A DNA stretch of 64,000 nucleotides, from NCBI GenBank assembly GCA_963682055.1, contig OY821740.1:41684795-41748794 (forward strand), in the 5' to 3' direction. The position numbers were made by a program, and so were the translations under genes. Below are positions 36,041-48,000 of this stretch, in pieces. The number at the start of each line of letters is the position of its first letter. The first letter of the stretch is position 1. A model generated the notes under the pieces. It saw only the letters and a program-made list of their open reading frames with translations, had not been told where the DNA came from and did no database searches. Source of the stretch: Primula veris. Lineage: Eukaryota > Streptophyta > Magnoliopsida > Ericales > Primulaceae.

Positions 36041-38469
36041 ATGGAAGATCAAAACCAAAGTGCACCACAAGACCACAACAGTACTCCAACCCAGCCCAGA
36101 GAGAGAAACGAGCCGGTCCGGACGAGATGGACCCCTAAGCCCGAGCAAATCCTTATCTTAGAGTCCATATTCAATAGCGGTATGGTTAATCCTCCTAAAG
36201 AGGAAACTGTGAGGATAAGGAAACTTCTTGAGAAGTTTGGTGCGGTAGGGGATGCCAATGTTTTTTATTGGTTCCAAAACAGGCGATCACGGTCTAGACG
36301 CAGGCAACGGCAGATGCAGGCTGCCAACCTCAATTGTACCGCCGCTGGAAGTGCTGTAGGAGATCATCATAGTCTCCAACAGCACAAAATCATCAACAGC
36401 GGTACAATTGACTTCAACTACTGTGGCGGTGGGTATGTGGACCCACAATTTCTTGAGTTGAGCACGAATTCTTCTTCATGCTATGATGGTTGTTCCTCTT
36501 CTTGCTCTTCTTCGGCCTATGGACTCGTTGAAAATCAATATGGTGGTAGCCATAGTGGTGGTAATCATGTGTTTCCATTTCCTGGCGAGATGGGCATGTC
36601 CGAGATGGATCCTAATTGTTCCATGGGTTCAATTTTTGCCAATTCGGATAATGAGAATTTTCCATACCAGTCTGGTAAGTTTGCATGTGAATTTCGAGAG
36701 AAGAAAGGCGGAAATCTTGTCCATTTTGTTGTTAAACCTTTTTTTCCTTTAATAACTCTAATGGGTAGTAATTACTATGTAATTACGGAAATAAGGCTTT
36801 ATATATTACATTCAATTGCTTTTTCTATAGGAATTAGGTAATAGTAAAGTTTTTCATTAATTTTCTTTTGATGGTTTACTTTTTGAAAATATTACCCCGA
36901 AATTAAAAATAAGGGTTAATCTATCTATTTCACATATTTATTTATTTTATTTTTGAAGATTTCTTGAAAGCAACTCTATTTTAGAGAATTATATGTGATA
37001 CTTCCCGCAGTGGCAATATCAACTAATATGTCACCCAAATTAATGATATAGATTCAAATTTTAATTCTAAAACACCAAGCAATATGAAATGCATTTCTTT
37101 GCATTTTTAAATTTCTTAAATAGCTCTTCTAAGGTATTCAAAGTAGAAGATTAATTAAAGATTGTAGGTAAAACTGGTTAAATATTAATTTTTATTTTAA
37201 TACAAAGAGATAATCTAAAAGCATGTAATACTGGTGTTACCCTTTGCGCATTTTCTAGTTATCATATGCTTTGTAAACTAGCTAGTTTCTTTTTTAGAAA
37301 AGAAGATATATATCTGTAAAAAAACAATCAAGTATTTATACTTTGTAATTCTATATAAGTGCAGGAATAATCACAGTATTTATAAATGGAGTTGCATCAG
37401 AAGTTCCTGCAGGACCAATTGATATGAAAACAATGTTTGGTGCTGACGTGGCGTTGGTTCACTCAAGTGGAATTCAAGTCCCTTTCAATGATTTTGGATT
37501 CACTTTACAGGGCTTACATCACGGTGAAAGCTATTTCTTGGTAAATTTTACAGTAAATTATTATTTCCCTTTTTTTTCTTTTCCTCTCTAGGTTTACAAT
37601 TTTACATAATTAATTTGGCTTCCTTAAGCTCAATGTTTATTTGCTTCTCTCGTAGTTTAATTAAACCTATGAGGATAGTTGATTTGTTAATATAAATATT
37701 TATGTTTAAGATTGCATTAATTCTGAATAATGCCTCAACAGTGGTAACCAAATTAAATAAGTTAAGGATATATATGTCATGCATGGTTCAACTTAATTTT
37801 TGTAACTTTGAAAACCAATTTCGCAACATTTTTAAATATTTTATGGGTGTCAGTTTTTTTTTTTGCATGGCCAAGTGTAAACTAAACTATGTGAACATTT
37901 TAATTTTTTTTGTTTGTCACGCTACTCAATGTGTGTGTTAATTTTGGACCTTTATGCCAGTACGCGTTTCCCTTTAGAAAAATGACTTTTAGACGTTTAT
38001 AATATGAACTTTCATACACATGAGAAGTACAAATGTAGTCACAAGTTAGTCATCAGATACCAAAACACTTCAGTAAATCAATAATTCCAAAAATCCTAAC
38101 AAGTGACGAAATTGGGGACTGTACAAGTCTTAATAGTAGTTCTGTGACAAATATGCAGTGATAAACCATCTGTTTCAAGAATTAAGCCATTATCCATATC
38201 TATATAGAACTGTTTTTTTTAATTGTTTAGTTAATTGATTTCAAATGTTAAATAGGTAGTTTTGAGCCTTTTTGTGCGACAACTATGCACAAAGGGTTGA
38301 AGAAACTACATAAGCTTTCCTACCTTCTTGAAATTAAATGCATCTTTAGTTTGAAATATATAATCCATTTTCATTTTCATAATTCACTAGAAATTAACGA
38401 CTCTTAAAATCTAAAACAACTTATGGAGGAGACTTTATGTTCTTATTGAAGGTATCAAGACCAACCTAA
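36041..38469 (+). CDS. WUSCHEL-related homeobox protein, WOX11/12 type
   Basis: Predicted 275-aa nuclear transcription factor of the intermediate WOX clade. Known members drive crown-root, adventitious-root and callus founder-cell formation downstream of auxin. Three coding exons: 36041-36674, 37365-37540 and 38452-38469. The junctions are GT-AG and in frame. The WOX-type homeodomain spans about residues 26-90 ([19 protein letters not shown], then [19 protein letters not shown]). A Gly/Ser/Asn-rich middle follows, then a conserved C-terminus ([36 protein letters not shown]). The canonical WUS box is not seen, as expected for this clade. The last exon adds only VSRPT and a stop. Without it the frame would read on into the intron. 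ATG 36041 is the first in-frame ATG. The gene lies between inverted CACTA-type ends at 30533 and 40102. Confidence 0.92.
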
Positions 38470-39930
38470 TTTCAACCGGAACTCTGCAAATGGAAATGAG
38501 CTTCTATCAAGAATTCTGAGATACACTTAGAGCGAACGCATGTGAAAATGCATCTTTGTTGTATTTCATTTATTACCAAATTTTTATTCATTTGTCAATT
38601 TTAATTACCGTCTTCATTAGTTTTAGCTTATGTCGAGTCGAGTTTAGGTTTTTACAGTCACTTAAAAGAGGTAGAATTTTTTTTTGTTATTCCCGCTCTT
38701 TTCTTTTCTTTTCCAATGATAAATATGAGAATTGCAATAATTGTATATAGAGATATTTTTATTTTATTTAATTGTTTTTCATTTTTGTATCATATGATTA
38801 ATACACCATATATATTTGCACTTTTTTTTCTGATTTAAGTGGTTACGTACATTTTGCTTAGTCTTGGAAAAAATCATGTGACCCTTAAATAAGGATGAGA
38901 TTGATAGTGTTAGAAGTGTCAAGTGTGATTGGAATTGGAGGATTTTTAAAAATCTATTTTAAAATAAGCTTATCTTGTTAATAGGTATATGCTTCCTCTT
39001 CCAAATGAATAAACATGTGTTAATAATTCTTTATGAAATTTACATTAGTCTCAAATAACAATTTTAGCCATAACATTTGAATTATTGAAGGTAAAGAGAC
39101 TACCATTGCGAGTATTAATTAATGTTGTAATGTCAGTTCACATAATTAACTGGTGTGTTTAATTTATTAATTAAAAGAGATTTGTTTGTCCAAATATTAT
39201 GACTCCTTCCACATTGTGTTATTATTGGAATAATTGAAAAAGATTAACTAGGCTAGGCTGCTTAGAGTAATTAAATATCAGTATTGAGGAAAGAGAAAAA
39301 TACTCCATTATAAGCATATTATTTAACTAGCTAGGCTTTTGACACCGACCTTTGTGATCAGTGCAGATGTGAGGATGTTTGTGAAGGGTTTATTTCAATA
39401 ATTATTAATTACACGCGGTATCAGATTAGGTATTTAATTGGTGATGATTTGTTTATGGTAATTAAGAACTATAATACTAGTTTATTAGCTATAACTGGCA
39501 ACCTTAAAGGTCAAAATGGTAGTTAGCGTGAACTTGATATACAGTATATATTATAAGTACAGTAATCTCTAAGATATCTAATCTAAAAAATGTATGAATA
39601 ATTAATTAATGATCAAGTGATCCTCGTTTGATACACGTCTTGCATGAAAAGGTCGGTACCTTTTTATAATAAGTGACCCATGCTAATTTAATTGCTACGA
39701 AAGAATTACTACTGTAGTACTGTACGCATAGAATCATGTGTCATTCGATTCAAAAATTAAGAACTATACTGTAATTTAATTAATTTGATACGATCAATAC
39801 AAAATTATAAAATGATTCATTGTGTTTAGTAGTACTTTAGCTTCCTTTTAATTTGCTTTTCTTTCTTTAAAAGAAGTTCCGCTTTTTCATCCGGACACGA
39901 GTCATGATACCCTACAAAATAATGTTTGAT
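38470..39930. other. WOX 3' flank
   Basis: Probable 3' UTR followed by AT-rich DNA without a gene. No repeat structure was recognised until the CACTA-type terminus. Confidence 0.45.
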
Positions 39931-39935
39931 TTACT

Positions 39936-40102
39936 GAGAGTCAAAAGCTGTCACAAGCATGTCGCTAATTTAAAATACTGTCACAAATATGTCGCAAATT
40001 GACTAAACTGTCACAAAACCGTCACAAAAACCGTCGCTAATAAGCTCGTAACAAAAAATACCGTCACTAATCCCGTTGCTATTTGAGTATTTTTTTGTAG
40101 TG
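39936..40102 (-). mobile_element. CACTA-type terminus, right end
   Basis: Ends TATTTTTTTGTAGTG. Read on the opposite strand it begins CACTACAAAAAAATACTCA and matches the 30533-30700 terminus over about 165 bp, including the GTGACGG/GCGACGG subterminal repeats. The following triplet is ATA, which does not match CCC at the left end. Confidence 0.7.
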
Positions 40103-40260
40103 ATAGTTATTTGCAATTTCGTTATTTCTTCTTACTTAATATGCTATCAAATTTAAAGGTTTCTCTATGGGGTACGGTTCATTTTACAATTAAGTACCTA
40201 AATGATGTTAGCTGGATCTATAACTGTGTTAATTGGTAGTAATTATTATAATTGATATTA

Positions 40261-40777
40261 GGACCGCAAATAAGCTGAGTCGAGTCGGGTTTAGCTCTGT
40301 TCAAACACGGCTCGTTTATTAAACGAGTCCTAAATTATTGCTCAAATTCAGCCCGTTTATAGGCGAGCATGTTTATGAGTCATTTCTCAAAACGTTTTTT
40401 GATAAATTTAATATCGTTTCACTTAAAAAAAATTAGTTAGCTAAAATTAATGTAAAGATAAGCAATAAAATATTACGATTTTACTTTTAATTAGATTTGG
40501 TTTTAAAAAATAAATTTGTTACATAAAATAAATTAAATAGTATTTATCGACCATTAACATTATATTTGATAAAATTTACATATATAAGCAGAAATATATA
40601 TGAAAAAAATATATTAAAAATAATTAAATGAGCTTTCAAACGAGCCGAACATGTTCACGAGCTTTATTATTCTGTTAAGTCACGACTCATTAATTAATAA
40701 ATAAACGAACACGTGCCGAGTTTTTAATGAGTCGAATACGAATTTGTTCATGAACGGCTCGACTCATTTACACCATA
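40261..40777. mobile_element. Inverted-repeat DNA transposon relic
   Basis: The ends are imperfect inverted copies: GCAAATAAGCTGAGTCGAG at the left and GTGTAAATGAGTCGAGCCG on the opposite strand at the right. Both halves contain AAACGAGCC/GGCTCGTTT motifs. ATATTA flanks both sides (40255-40260 and 40778-40783), a possible target duplication. The superfamily is uncertain and there is no coding frame. Confidence 0.55.
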
Positions 40778-40783
40778 CATATT

Positions 40784-42050
40784 ATTTTTTTTAGATCAAA
40801 CACAGCTGAAACCCCATATACAATTTTAATGCATATTTTGAAGAATGTTCTTAACTTTTAACAAATTATAACGATTCAGCAGCTTCCTTTAAAAGGCTTC
40901 AAATTTTGAATTGGATCAATATTTCCTATTTAAAAAGAATCAAAAATCTTACTCTTATCATTTTACATTGAAGTATGACATCAAATCTCAATACTATTCA
41001 ATATTTTTTTTCATATTTCCTCATTTATATTCTCTTTTGCCTGCCTCGTTATCTCACAGTAACTATGACATTTCGAATTTGTGATATCCAAAACCGGGAA
41101 TTACTAGGGAACAGTCTGACTATATGACTGGTTCACAACCCGTTAGCATAAAAAGGTGTCACATGGATTAAAAAAAATAAATTTTGATTAATATTTAAAT
41201 TTGTGGTAGGTCTGGTTCTATATTTTTATTTGGGTTTTTGGTGTGTTGTACAATTTGTTTTTAATTTATCAAATTCTAATTTGTTGAAAATATAAAAAAT
41301 AAATTAATAATTGAAAAACATTATCTAACCATCCATTTTTTAATCTAACGGTAGTTAAAGTGACTGTTAACTAAACAGTCAAATAAGGTGACCGTTTCAA
41401 ATAGTCCGTCTCCAAAACTCAGTTACCTTCATTCCATCTTGATATATTGAAGTAAAATGGTTTTCTTTTAATATCAATTAATTTGATTTAGGTTCTTGTA
41501 TCAGTATTTTACAAATTAAATTTGTGTTTGCATACCAAGTGCTTGATAGATTGCTTGTTAGGAAATAATGAGAAACTTGGAACATTCCTTCAATTGTGAG
41601 CAAATATTTTATTAAGGATCAGAGTTAGAAGATTGAGATTAGATAATATTGTTGTTTATAGTATATTAGGTGTAAATCTATCAGTTTCCAAATTCTCTCA
41701 AGATTTTTTTTCCTGTTTATATTTATTTATCTTATTTTGATTTTTTATCCTTGTATTTATTTATCTTATTCTGATTTTTCCCTCTTATTATATATTTTTC
41801 TTATTTAGATTTCCCTTTTTATTATTTATATGTTAAATAAATTTATAAGGTAGCTGATGTTTTATGATAATGTAAATGTGTTGTGTAAAATATAAAAAAA
41901 ATATAGTTTTTTTTATAAAATATGGGGAAATAAGGTTGGAGTGCTTATTTACACGGTTAACTGATATGCGTAGGTGGGTCTTTTATCATTTTTACAGTGC
42001 ATATTATACATGAATTCAGCGTTCCTTTGGACCAAGTTTGGCAAGGACTT
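40784..42050. other. Intergenic AT-rich DNA
   Basis: No gene was recognised. A short local repeat (TATTTATTTATCTTATT(T/C)TGATTTTT, near 41720-41780) is present. Nothing else can be supported. Confidence 0.45.
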
Positions 42051-42054
42051 TACA

Positions 42055-43166
42055 GGCCTTGTTTGTTTACTAGTAGACCAGTATTGTACTTGAAATACCA
42101 AGACCACACATACAATTTTTTGGGTTTGAATTTCTAATACACTATGAACTTTAAATACTCAATTTAGGTGTATATACAAACTCATCCGAGGTGTGGTGGT
42201 ATTCAAAATAATCCAAATTTTTTCCTTCACAAATTACAATATTGTATTGTCTTTCTTTTTATTTTAAAGCTGCACTCTACATTTTCATCCCACCCTATCT
42301 CATCCGTCACCACTAATAGTTACATACATATATTCTATACATATTCTATACATATATACATAAATCCATCCAATAAATATTATATAGATTTGGACATCTT
42401 TTTTTTTTTTGAGATATAAGTTTGATTTCAAATTGCTCTCTTCTTTTATTTTGAATTTTTTAGGAATATGGGTTTAATTTCAAATTGCTCTATATATTTT
42501 TTTGAGTTTTTTTATTAGGTTTACCTCATCTCCAATTCACAAAAAACCATTAGGTTGGTTAGTTTTATTTTCTATAACATGAGATTTTTTTTTTTCTTTG
42601 AAAAAACAATTTTTTAATTGATTTTGTATGAAGTGTTGCTTTGTCTTTAATATATTCTTGCAAAACAATTATTGATAATTATATTTTCCATTTTTGGTTA
42701 GCTTTTTCGCATTTTAAGGTTTTTTTTTTTTTTCTAATTCATTTTTTTTGTTATAAAAATCAGGCATTGTTCGTTGTTTTCTTTCAAACTTTGTTTAGTT
42801 GTATATTTAGTTCAAATGATGCTAAAATCGTAAATTGAAAAAATAGTCCAGTCACAACACTAATGTAAACAAACACTACATTCAGATTAGTGACCCGGAC
42901 TATAAATACTATCTTCATTTCTAATACTCATGGGACTAATAGTCCCAAAACTACAAGTCCGATAACCAAACGAGGCCTTAGGCCCCAGTTTGTTTGCAGT
43001 ATTAGTAGTACCGGAACTATAAATGCCTTCAAAATATGGTGGTATAACAAATGGAGGCGGAATTAATAGTACATACATGAAATACAAATGAAGTGTTTGT
43101 TTTATTTGGGTCGTACTATTTTACAAAATTACTTTTATATCCATACTAAGTGAACTAGTCAAATAC

Positions 43167-43202
<36 letters not shown>

Positions 43203-43614
43203 CATATATACATATAATAGTATGATATATATAATTATGATTTTGATATATATGTTATTATTATTTATTTATATATATATAATTACGATTTTAGATATAT
43301 ATGTTATTATATATATATATATATATAACTATATAACTATATATATATATATATAACTACGTTTAAAGGTGTCAAAGACCATATCATGATATATTAATAA
43401 AATGTCATATTTGTGTTTTGCTATATTAGTCCTAATATTTGATTTTCTAATACCACCGTATCATGTTATTGGAAATGATCTCATTTGACATCATTTCTAA
43501 TACAATCTTCGTCAGTAATACTACTTTAATTGAACTAGTCAAACATGATATATGTAGTGACCATATATATTGTAGTCCAATCTCAGTGTTAGTAAAGGGT
43601 AAACAAACAAGGCC
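42055..43614. mobile_element. Tourist-like termini, probably nested MITEs
   Basis: GGCCTTGTTTGTTTAC at 42055 recurs as its exact inverse GTAAACAAACAAGGCC ending at 43614. Two inner related ends face each other near 42968-42990 (AACGAGGCC, then GGCCCCAGTTTGTTTGC). This suggests either two adjacent PIF/Harbinger Tourist-type MITEs or one inside another. No clean 3-bp target duplication was found at the outer ends. The 43168-43360 part is rich in TA runs. No coding capacity was seen. Confidence 0.5.
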
Positions 43615-44348
43615 TGCGTCTACGATTATATAAGTACATAAACAAGGGATATCCGTAAACAAATGTGCGTCTCACATCCGGAACTCAACTGTATTATGTT
43701 TGATTTCGATTTACAATTATTTGGTCATACCGTAATTGCGATTTGACATACTTTCCCATGAATCTTTTTTATACATATCAAACCTTGGATCAGATTAGGA
43801 GTGAAAAAAGTTGAGTCAACAAGTTAACCCGGTCGAGCCATCAAAAATCAAATTCGGTTAAAATTTAATAAAACCATTTTTGTTTGTTCAGTTTAACGTT
43901 TTAGTGTTTTTTAAACAAAACCGAACCGAACCGAGCCGAACCGGTTATATAAATAAATTGTGAAAAGTTTGACCTGTTTGAAGATGTTTTAATTTTTGTT
44001 CTAATAAATAGTACTAATCCATACATTAGTACTCCCACTATTCATAATTGTAGTTCCATTTTTATTTCTGGACATGATTTAAGAAGTTAACGTGAAGTCT
44101 GAACAATGACAAATATGAAAAAATTAACTACTAAATTATATTCCTATTTAAAACAAATCAAAATTAAAATATAGCCGGTGGGAGTTGGTACTTAGGAATT
44201 ATCACCCGGCTGGCTACGACTACTACTTATTAAATCATTAAACTTGTCAGTTACATTAGAAAACATAATTTATTTAAAAAGGTAGAAAAAATATGTACTT
44301 CTGTTAATTATGAAATATGGCATTAAATTACACATGAAATTTGATAAT
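43615..44348. other. Intergenic DNA with GGTTCGG-type repeats
   Basis: A segment around 43795-43950 carrying AACCGAACCGAACCGAGCC is a typical degraded hAT-type MITE motif. A Stowaway-like end (TACTCCCACTATTCATAATT) lies near 44030. No gene was seen. Confidence 0.45.
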
Positions 44349-44607
44349 TTTTAAAAAAAACGATCCAAATCAATATTTTATTAATGTAAATTTTCACGGT
44401 TTCACGACGAAAACACAAATATGCGTCTTGTATTTTTTGTTCGAGATGTATAATGACATGTTTTGAATTTTTAAATTTTACCATAATTTTTAAAACATGT
44501 CATTATACATCTAAAAAAAAAAACAAGACACATATTTGTATTCCCGTCGTGAAACCGTGGAGATTTGCATTAATAAAATGTTAATTTGGAACGTTTTTTA
44601 AAAAAAA
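44349..44607. repeat. Long inverted repeat (foldback) upstream of CBR1
   Basis: Two arms of about 110-120 bp are inverted copies around a short AT-rich centre near 44475-44490. For example, TTCACGGTTTCACGACG on the left pairs with CGTCGTGAAACCGTGGA on the right, and GATGTATAATGACATGTTTT pairs with AAAACATGTCATTATACATC. No target duplication was identified. It is probably a foldback-type MITE. A transcript across it would form a long hairpin. Confidence 0.7.
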
Positions 44608-44626
44608 TGTCCAATATGATGTACAG

Positions 44627-44799
44627 TAGGGCAGTGCAAAAAAACCGGAAAAACCGAACCGAAAAAAGACCGAAAATGAAAAAACAAAAAAACCGAAACT
44701 GAACCGAAAAAACCCGGTTCGATTTGGTCCAAAAAATAAAAAGACCGAAAATGCTCGGTTTTGGTTTTGCTAAAAACCGAACCGGCCCGAACAGGCCTA
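44627..44799. mobile_element. hAT-type MITE
   Basis: A 173-bp element with ends TAGGGCAGTGC and, on the opposite strand, TAGGCCTGTTC. The flanking octamers ATGTACAG and CTGTACAG match at seven of eight positions, as expected for hAT target duplication. The interior is built from AACCGAAAA/TTTTCGGTT motifs typical of this plant family. It lies about 245 bp before the CBR1 start codon. Confidence 0.65.
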
Positions 44800-45044
44800 C
44801 TGTACAGTATTAACATGGCAAGAGTAGAGTGACCGAGTAGCTGACAATTTCACCCACTCATCCATTACCAAACCTTCAATTTTTTGGGTCAGATTTCCTT
44901 TTCAAGTGTATATTCAAAGTAAACATTCAAATAATACAACCCAATATTCTCATTACAACTTTTGACCAACTTATAATATATCTCCTAATTTGGGGATCTA
45001 ATAAAAGGGTTTATTTGTATAAGAACAAAGATAATTACATAGCT

Positions 45045-48000
45045 ATGGATTTGTCACAATTAGCTGATATTCAGATTGTGGGTGTTGTTGTAGCTTTTAT
45101 TGCCATTTTTGTTGCTGTTTGCTTCTTATTCTTATCATCTACCAACAAGCCTAAAGGTATGGTCTTTCTTATTTAATTTCTTTTCATAGATTTTTAATTA
45201 CTCTGTTTTTTACAGTGGTTTATTTCTTTTGTTGGGTTGTTTGTTTCCTATTGAAATTTTCCTGTTTATGGATTCTATGGTGTTAGGATTACCTGAAGAA
45301 CAGCTTGTTTGGTTGCAGCTTATTAGCTAAAAAAAAGGAAAAGATAGATTCTTTTGACTGAAAAAATGTTTAAGTCAATAATGATTAATGCTTATAGTAA
45401 AAACTGTTGAATTACTGGTTTTGTCCCATAATAATAGTCAAATTTGGTTTTTCAGTCCGTCCCAAAATAATAGTTTAATTTGTCTTTTGACTAATTTTTT
45501 CCTGGAATACCCTTAATTAATGATTATGGTTCTCTGCAAATCATGAATATCATTACTATTTTAAAAGCATATTTGAAAATTGATACACATTTGTATTACA
45601 CTAAATCTAACATTTCTTAATATTTGTGAAAAAACTATTATTATGGGAAGCAGGGAGTATTATCTTTAAATTATGGTTTATTAATTTTCTGGATTGTTGT
45701 TTCCTAATCAAATGTTTCTATTTGTAGACTTTTTAGGTATTAGGTCCACCCAAAAGTCTTGTTTGGTTGCAGCTTATTGGCAAAAAAAAAAAGATCTTTT
45801 AGACTGTGAAACATGCTGGATCAATAAATTCAAAGCTTGTAGCTTCTTTCTGCATAATAGTATAACAGTAGTTACTAAACTGATTTCAAAATTTGCAACG
45901 GAACACATTAATGGGTTTGATTTCTTTGTCGGATAATTGTTTATCACGTCCAAATCTTTGTAGCTGTTCGAATAATTTTACCTGACATCTTAATCCAGAA
46001 CCCATAAGACTGTATCTTTGGGGTGCTAATTTTTAATAGATGAAGCTGATTTGAAAGTCGATATACATGACCAAGCTCGGTTCAGAATTAACTACAAATT
46101 CAGTAACATTTTGTTGAACAAACCTGTTAACAATGGCATATTTACAATTAAACCTCCTATTTTACATGACATTTCTTTTAAAGCCAATACTAGTAGTGGC
46201 ATGGGTTTGTTAAAGAAATGTTAAGTTTGCTAACTAGCTCCAAGTAAAGCTGGTTTGAGTAATTTGTTTTTTAATTTCACTGTGTTGCGTCAAAAGTCTT
46301 TCAGTTTTGCATCGAAAGATTGTATAATATGGATTCTTATTCTATTACCATCTCTCCGTTGGTCTGTTTTTTGTCCGTACAGCTTGTATCAATTGCACGA
46401 AATTTTGAAAACCTCTTTTTTTTCTTCCTAATAGTGTGCTTAGATGCTGAGAATTTCAAAGAATTCAAGCTTGTGCAAAGAACAGAACTCAGTCATAATG
46501 TTGCAAAATTCAAATTTGGGCTTCCTACTCCTACTTCAGTGTTAGGCCTTCCTATTGGACAGCATATAAGTTGCAGGTGTGGTTCGTCGGATTAATTGTA
46601 TCTTTAGAAGAATTGTACTTTTATAGTAGTTATATCTTAACAGTTTGTTTCCGAATATTCACCTGAAAAAACTGACTACTGAGTACTGTTACGTGATACC
46701 GAAATATAGGGGTAAAGATGGCCAAGGAGAAGAGATTATTAAGCCTTACACCCCCACTACTTTGGATTCTGATGTCGGTTATTTCGAATTAGTCATTAAG
46801 GTATATGCAAATGATAAATTGTTCCGTATGTGTTGGAGTTGCGTTATATAAACTCAGTAAGACTTCAAAATTACCTTTTCTTTTTCTTGAATAAAATTTG
46901 TCGGTTGTTGTGATTAGATGTATCCGCAAGGAAGAATGTCACACCATTTTAGAGAAATGAAAGTTGGTGATTATCTTGCAGTGAAGGGACCAAAGGTATT
47001 CTCTCATTTATATGGTGTTAACATCATTTTTTATTATTAATTTTAATTTCTTGTGTACAAACTTTCTCGTAAGATATTAGGGAACCAGGGGAAGTTAGAA
47101 CATGAACTCTGAAACTTCTTCTTTTTATTGGTACATTATTCACAGTTTATTTTTTCTTTTTCACTTCGATCGAGTGTAGACCTTTAGATCTATTAGCTCC
47201 TCACAGGATCTAAAGCGACGTGGTGTATATACAGATTGTTGAATAATAAATACGATGTGCAGTTGTAAACACAAAACTTTGACTTTATTTAACATGGTAG
47301 CAGCTCTCCCCTTTGTAATGTATTGGAAACTCTTCCCAATTTGACTTGAACTATTTTTATATCAAACTGCAAGAGTGCTTGAACAATCCAGTAATCATTT
47401 TTTCAAGCTGATGTTATTTTCTAGACCAATATTTTTGAAAGAATTTATTTTTTGAGAGGTTTTTTACTTTTTTATATCAAAAGAACTAAACGAATGTTAT
47501 ATACATAAATGGTACCAGGGACGTTTTAAGTATCAACCTGGACAAGTGAGAGCGTTTGGGATGCTTGCAGGAGGCTCGGGCATTACTCCAATGTTCCAGG
47601 TCAGCTTTCTTATGATCTTTAAGGCTTGTTTGACTGTTATTCTTGAGTAAATAAAAGATCTTTTGAGGTTCAGGAAAAATCTAGGTCAGTCGAGCCTAAT
47701 GCTTCTAGTTTGTTCAGGACCCAAAAAATGACTTTTTTTTATGTTATACTGGTCAGCCAAAAGCAGTACAACTTTTATTATAGTGGTTACATGGTTTCAT
47801 CATGTAGGTTGCGAGAGCTATTCTGGAAAACCCGAAAGATAAAACCATAGTGCATCTAATCTATGCAAATGTTTCATACGAGGACATTCTTCTTAGGGTA
47901 ATTTTCCAGATCTTTCTCTCATTTTATGCAAGTAGTATACAACCGACAGAATTAACTTTATTTTTCTATTTTTTATTTTTTTGCAGGAAGAACTTGAAAG

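Noticed and set aside
30533..40102. Calling the whole 9.6 kb a single CACTA transposon
   Set aside because: The flanking triplets do not match and no transposase was found. It is reported as two termini and as a finding instead.
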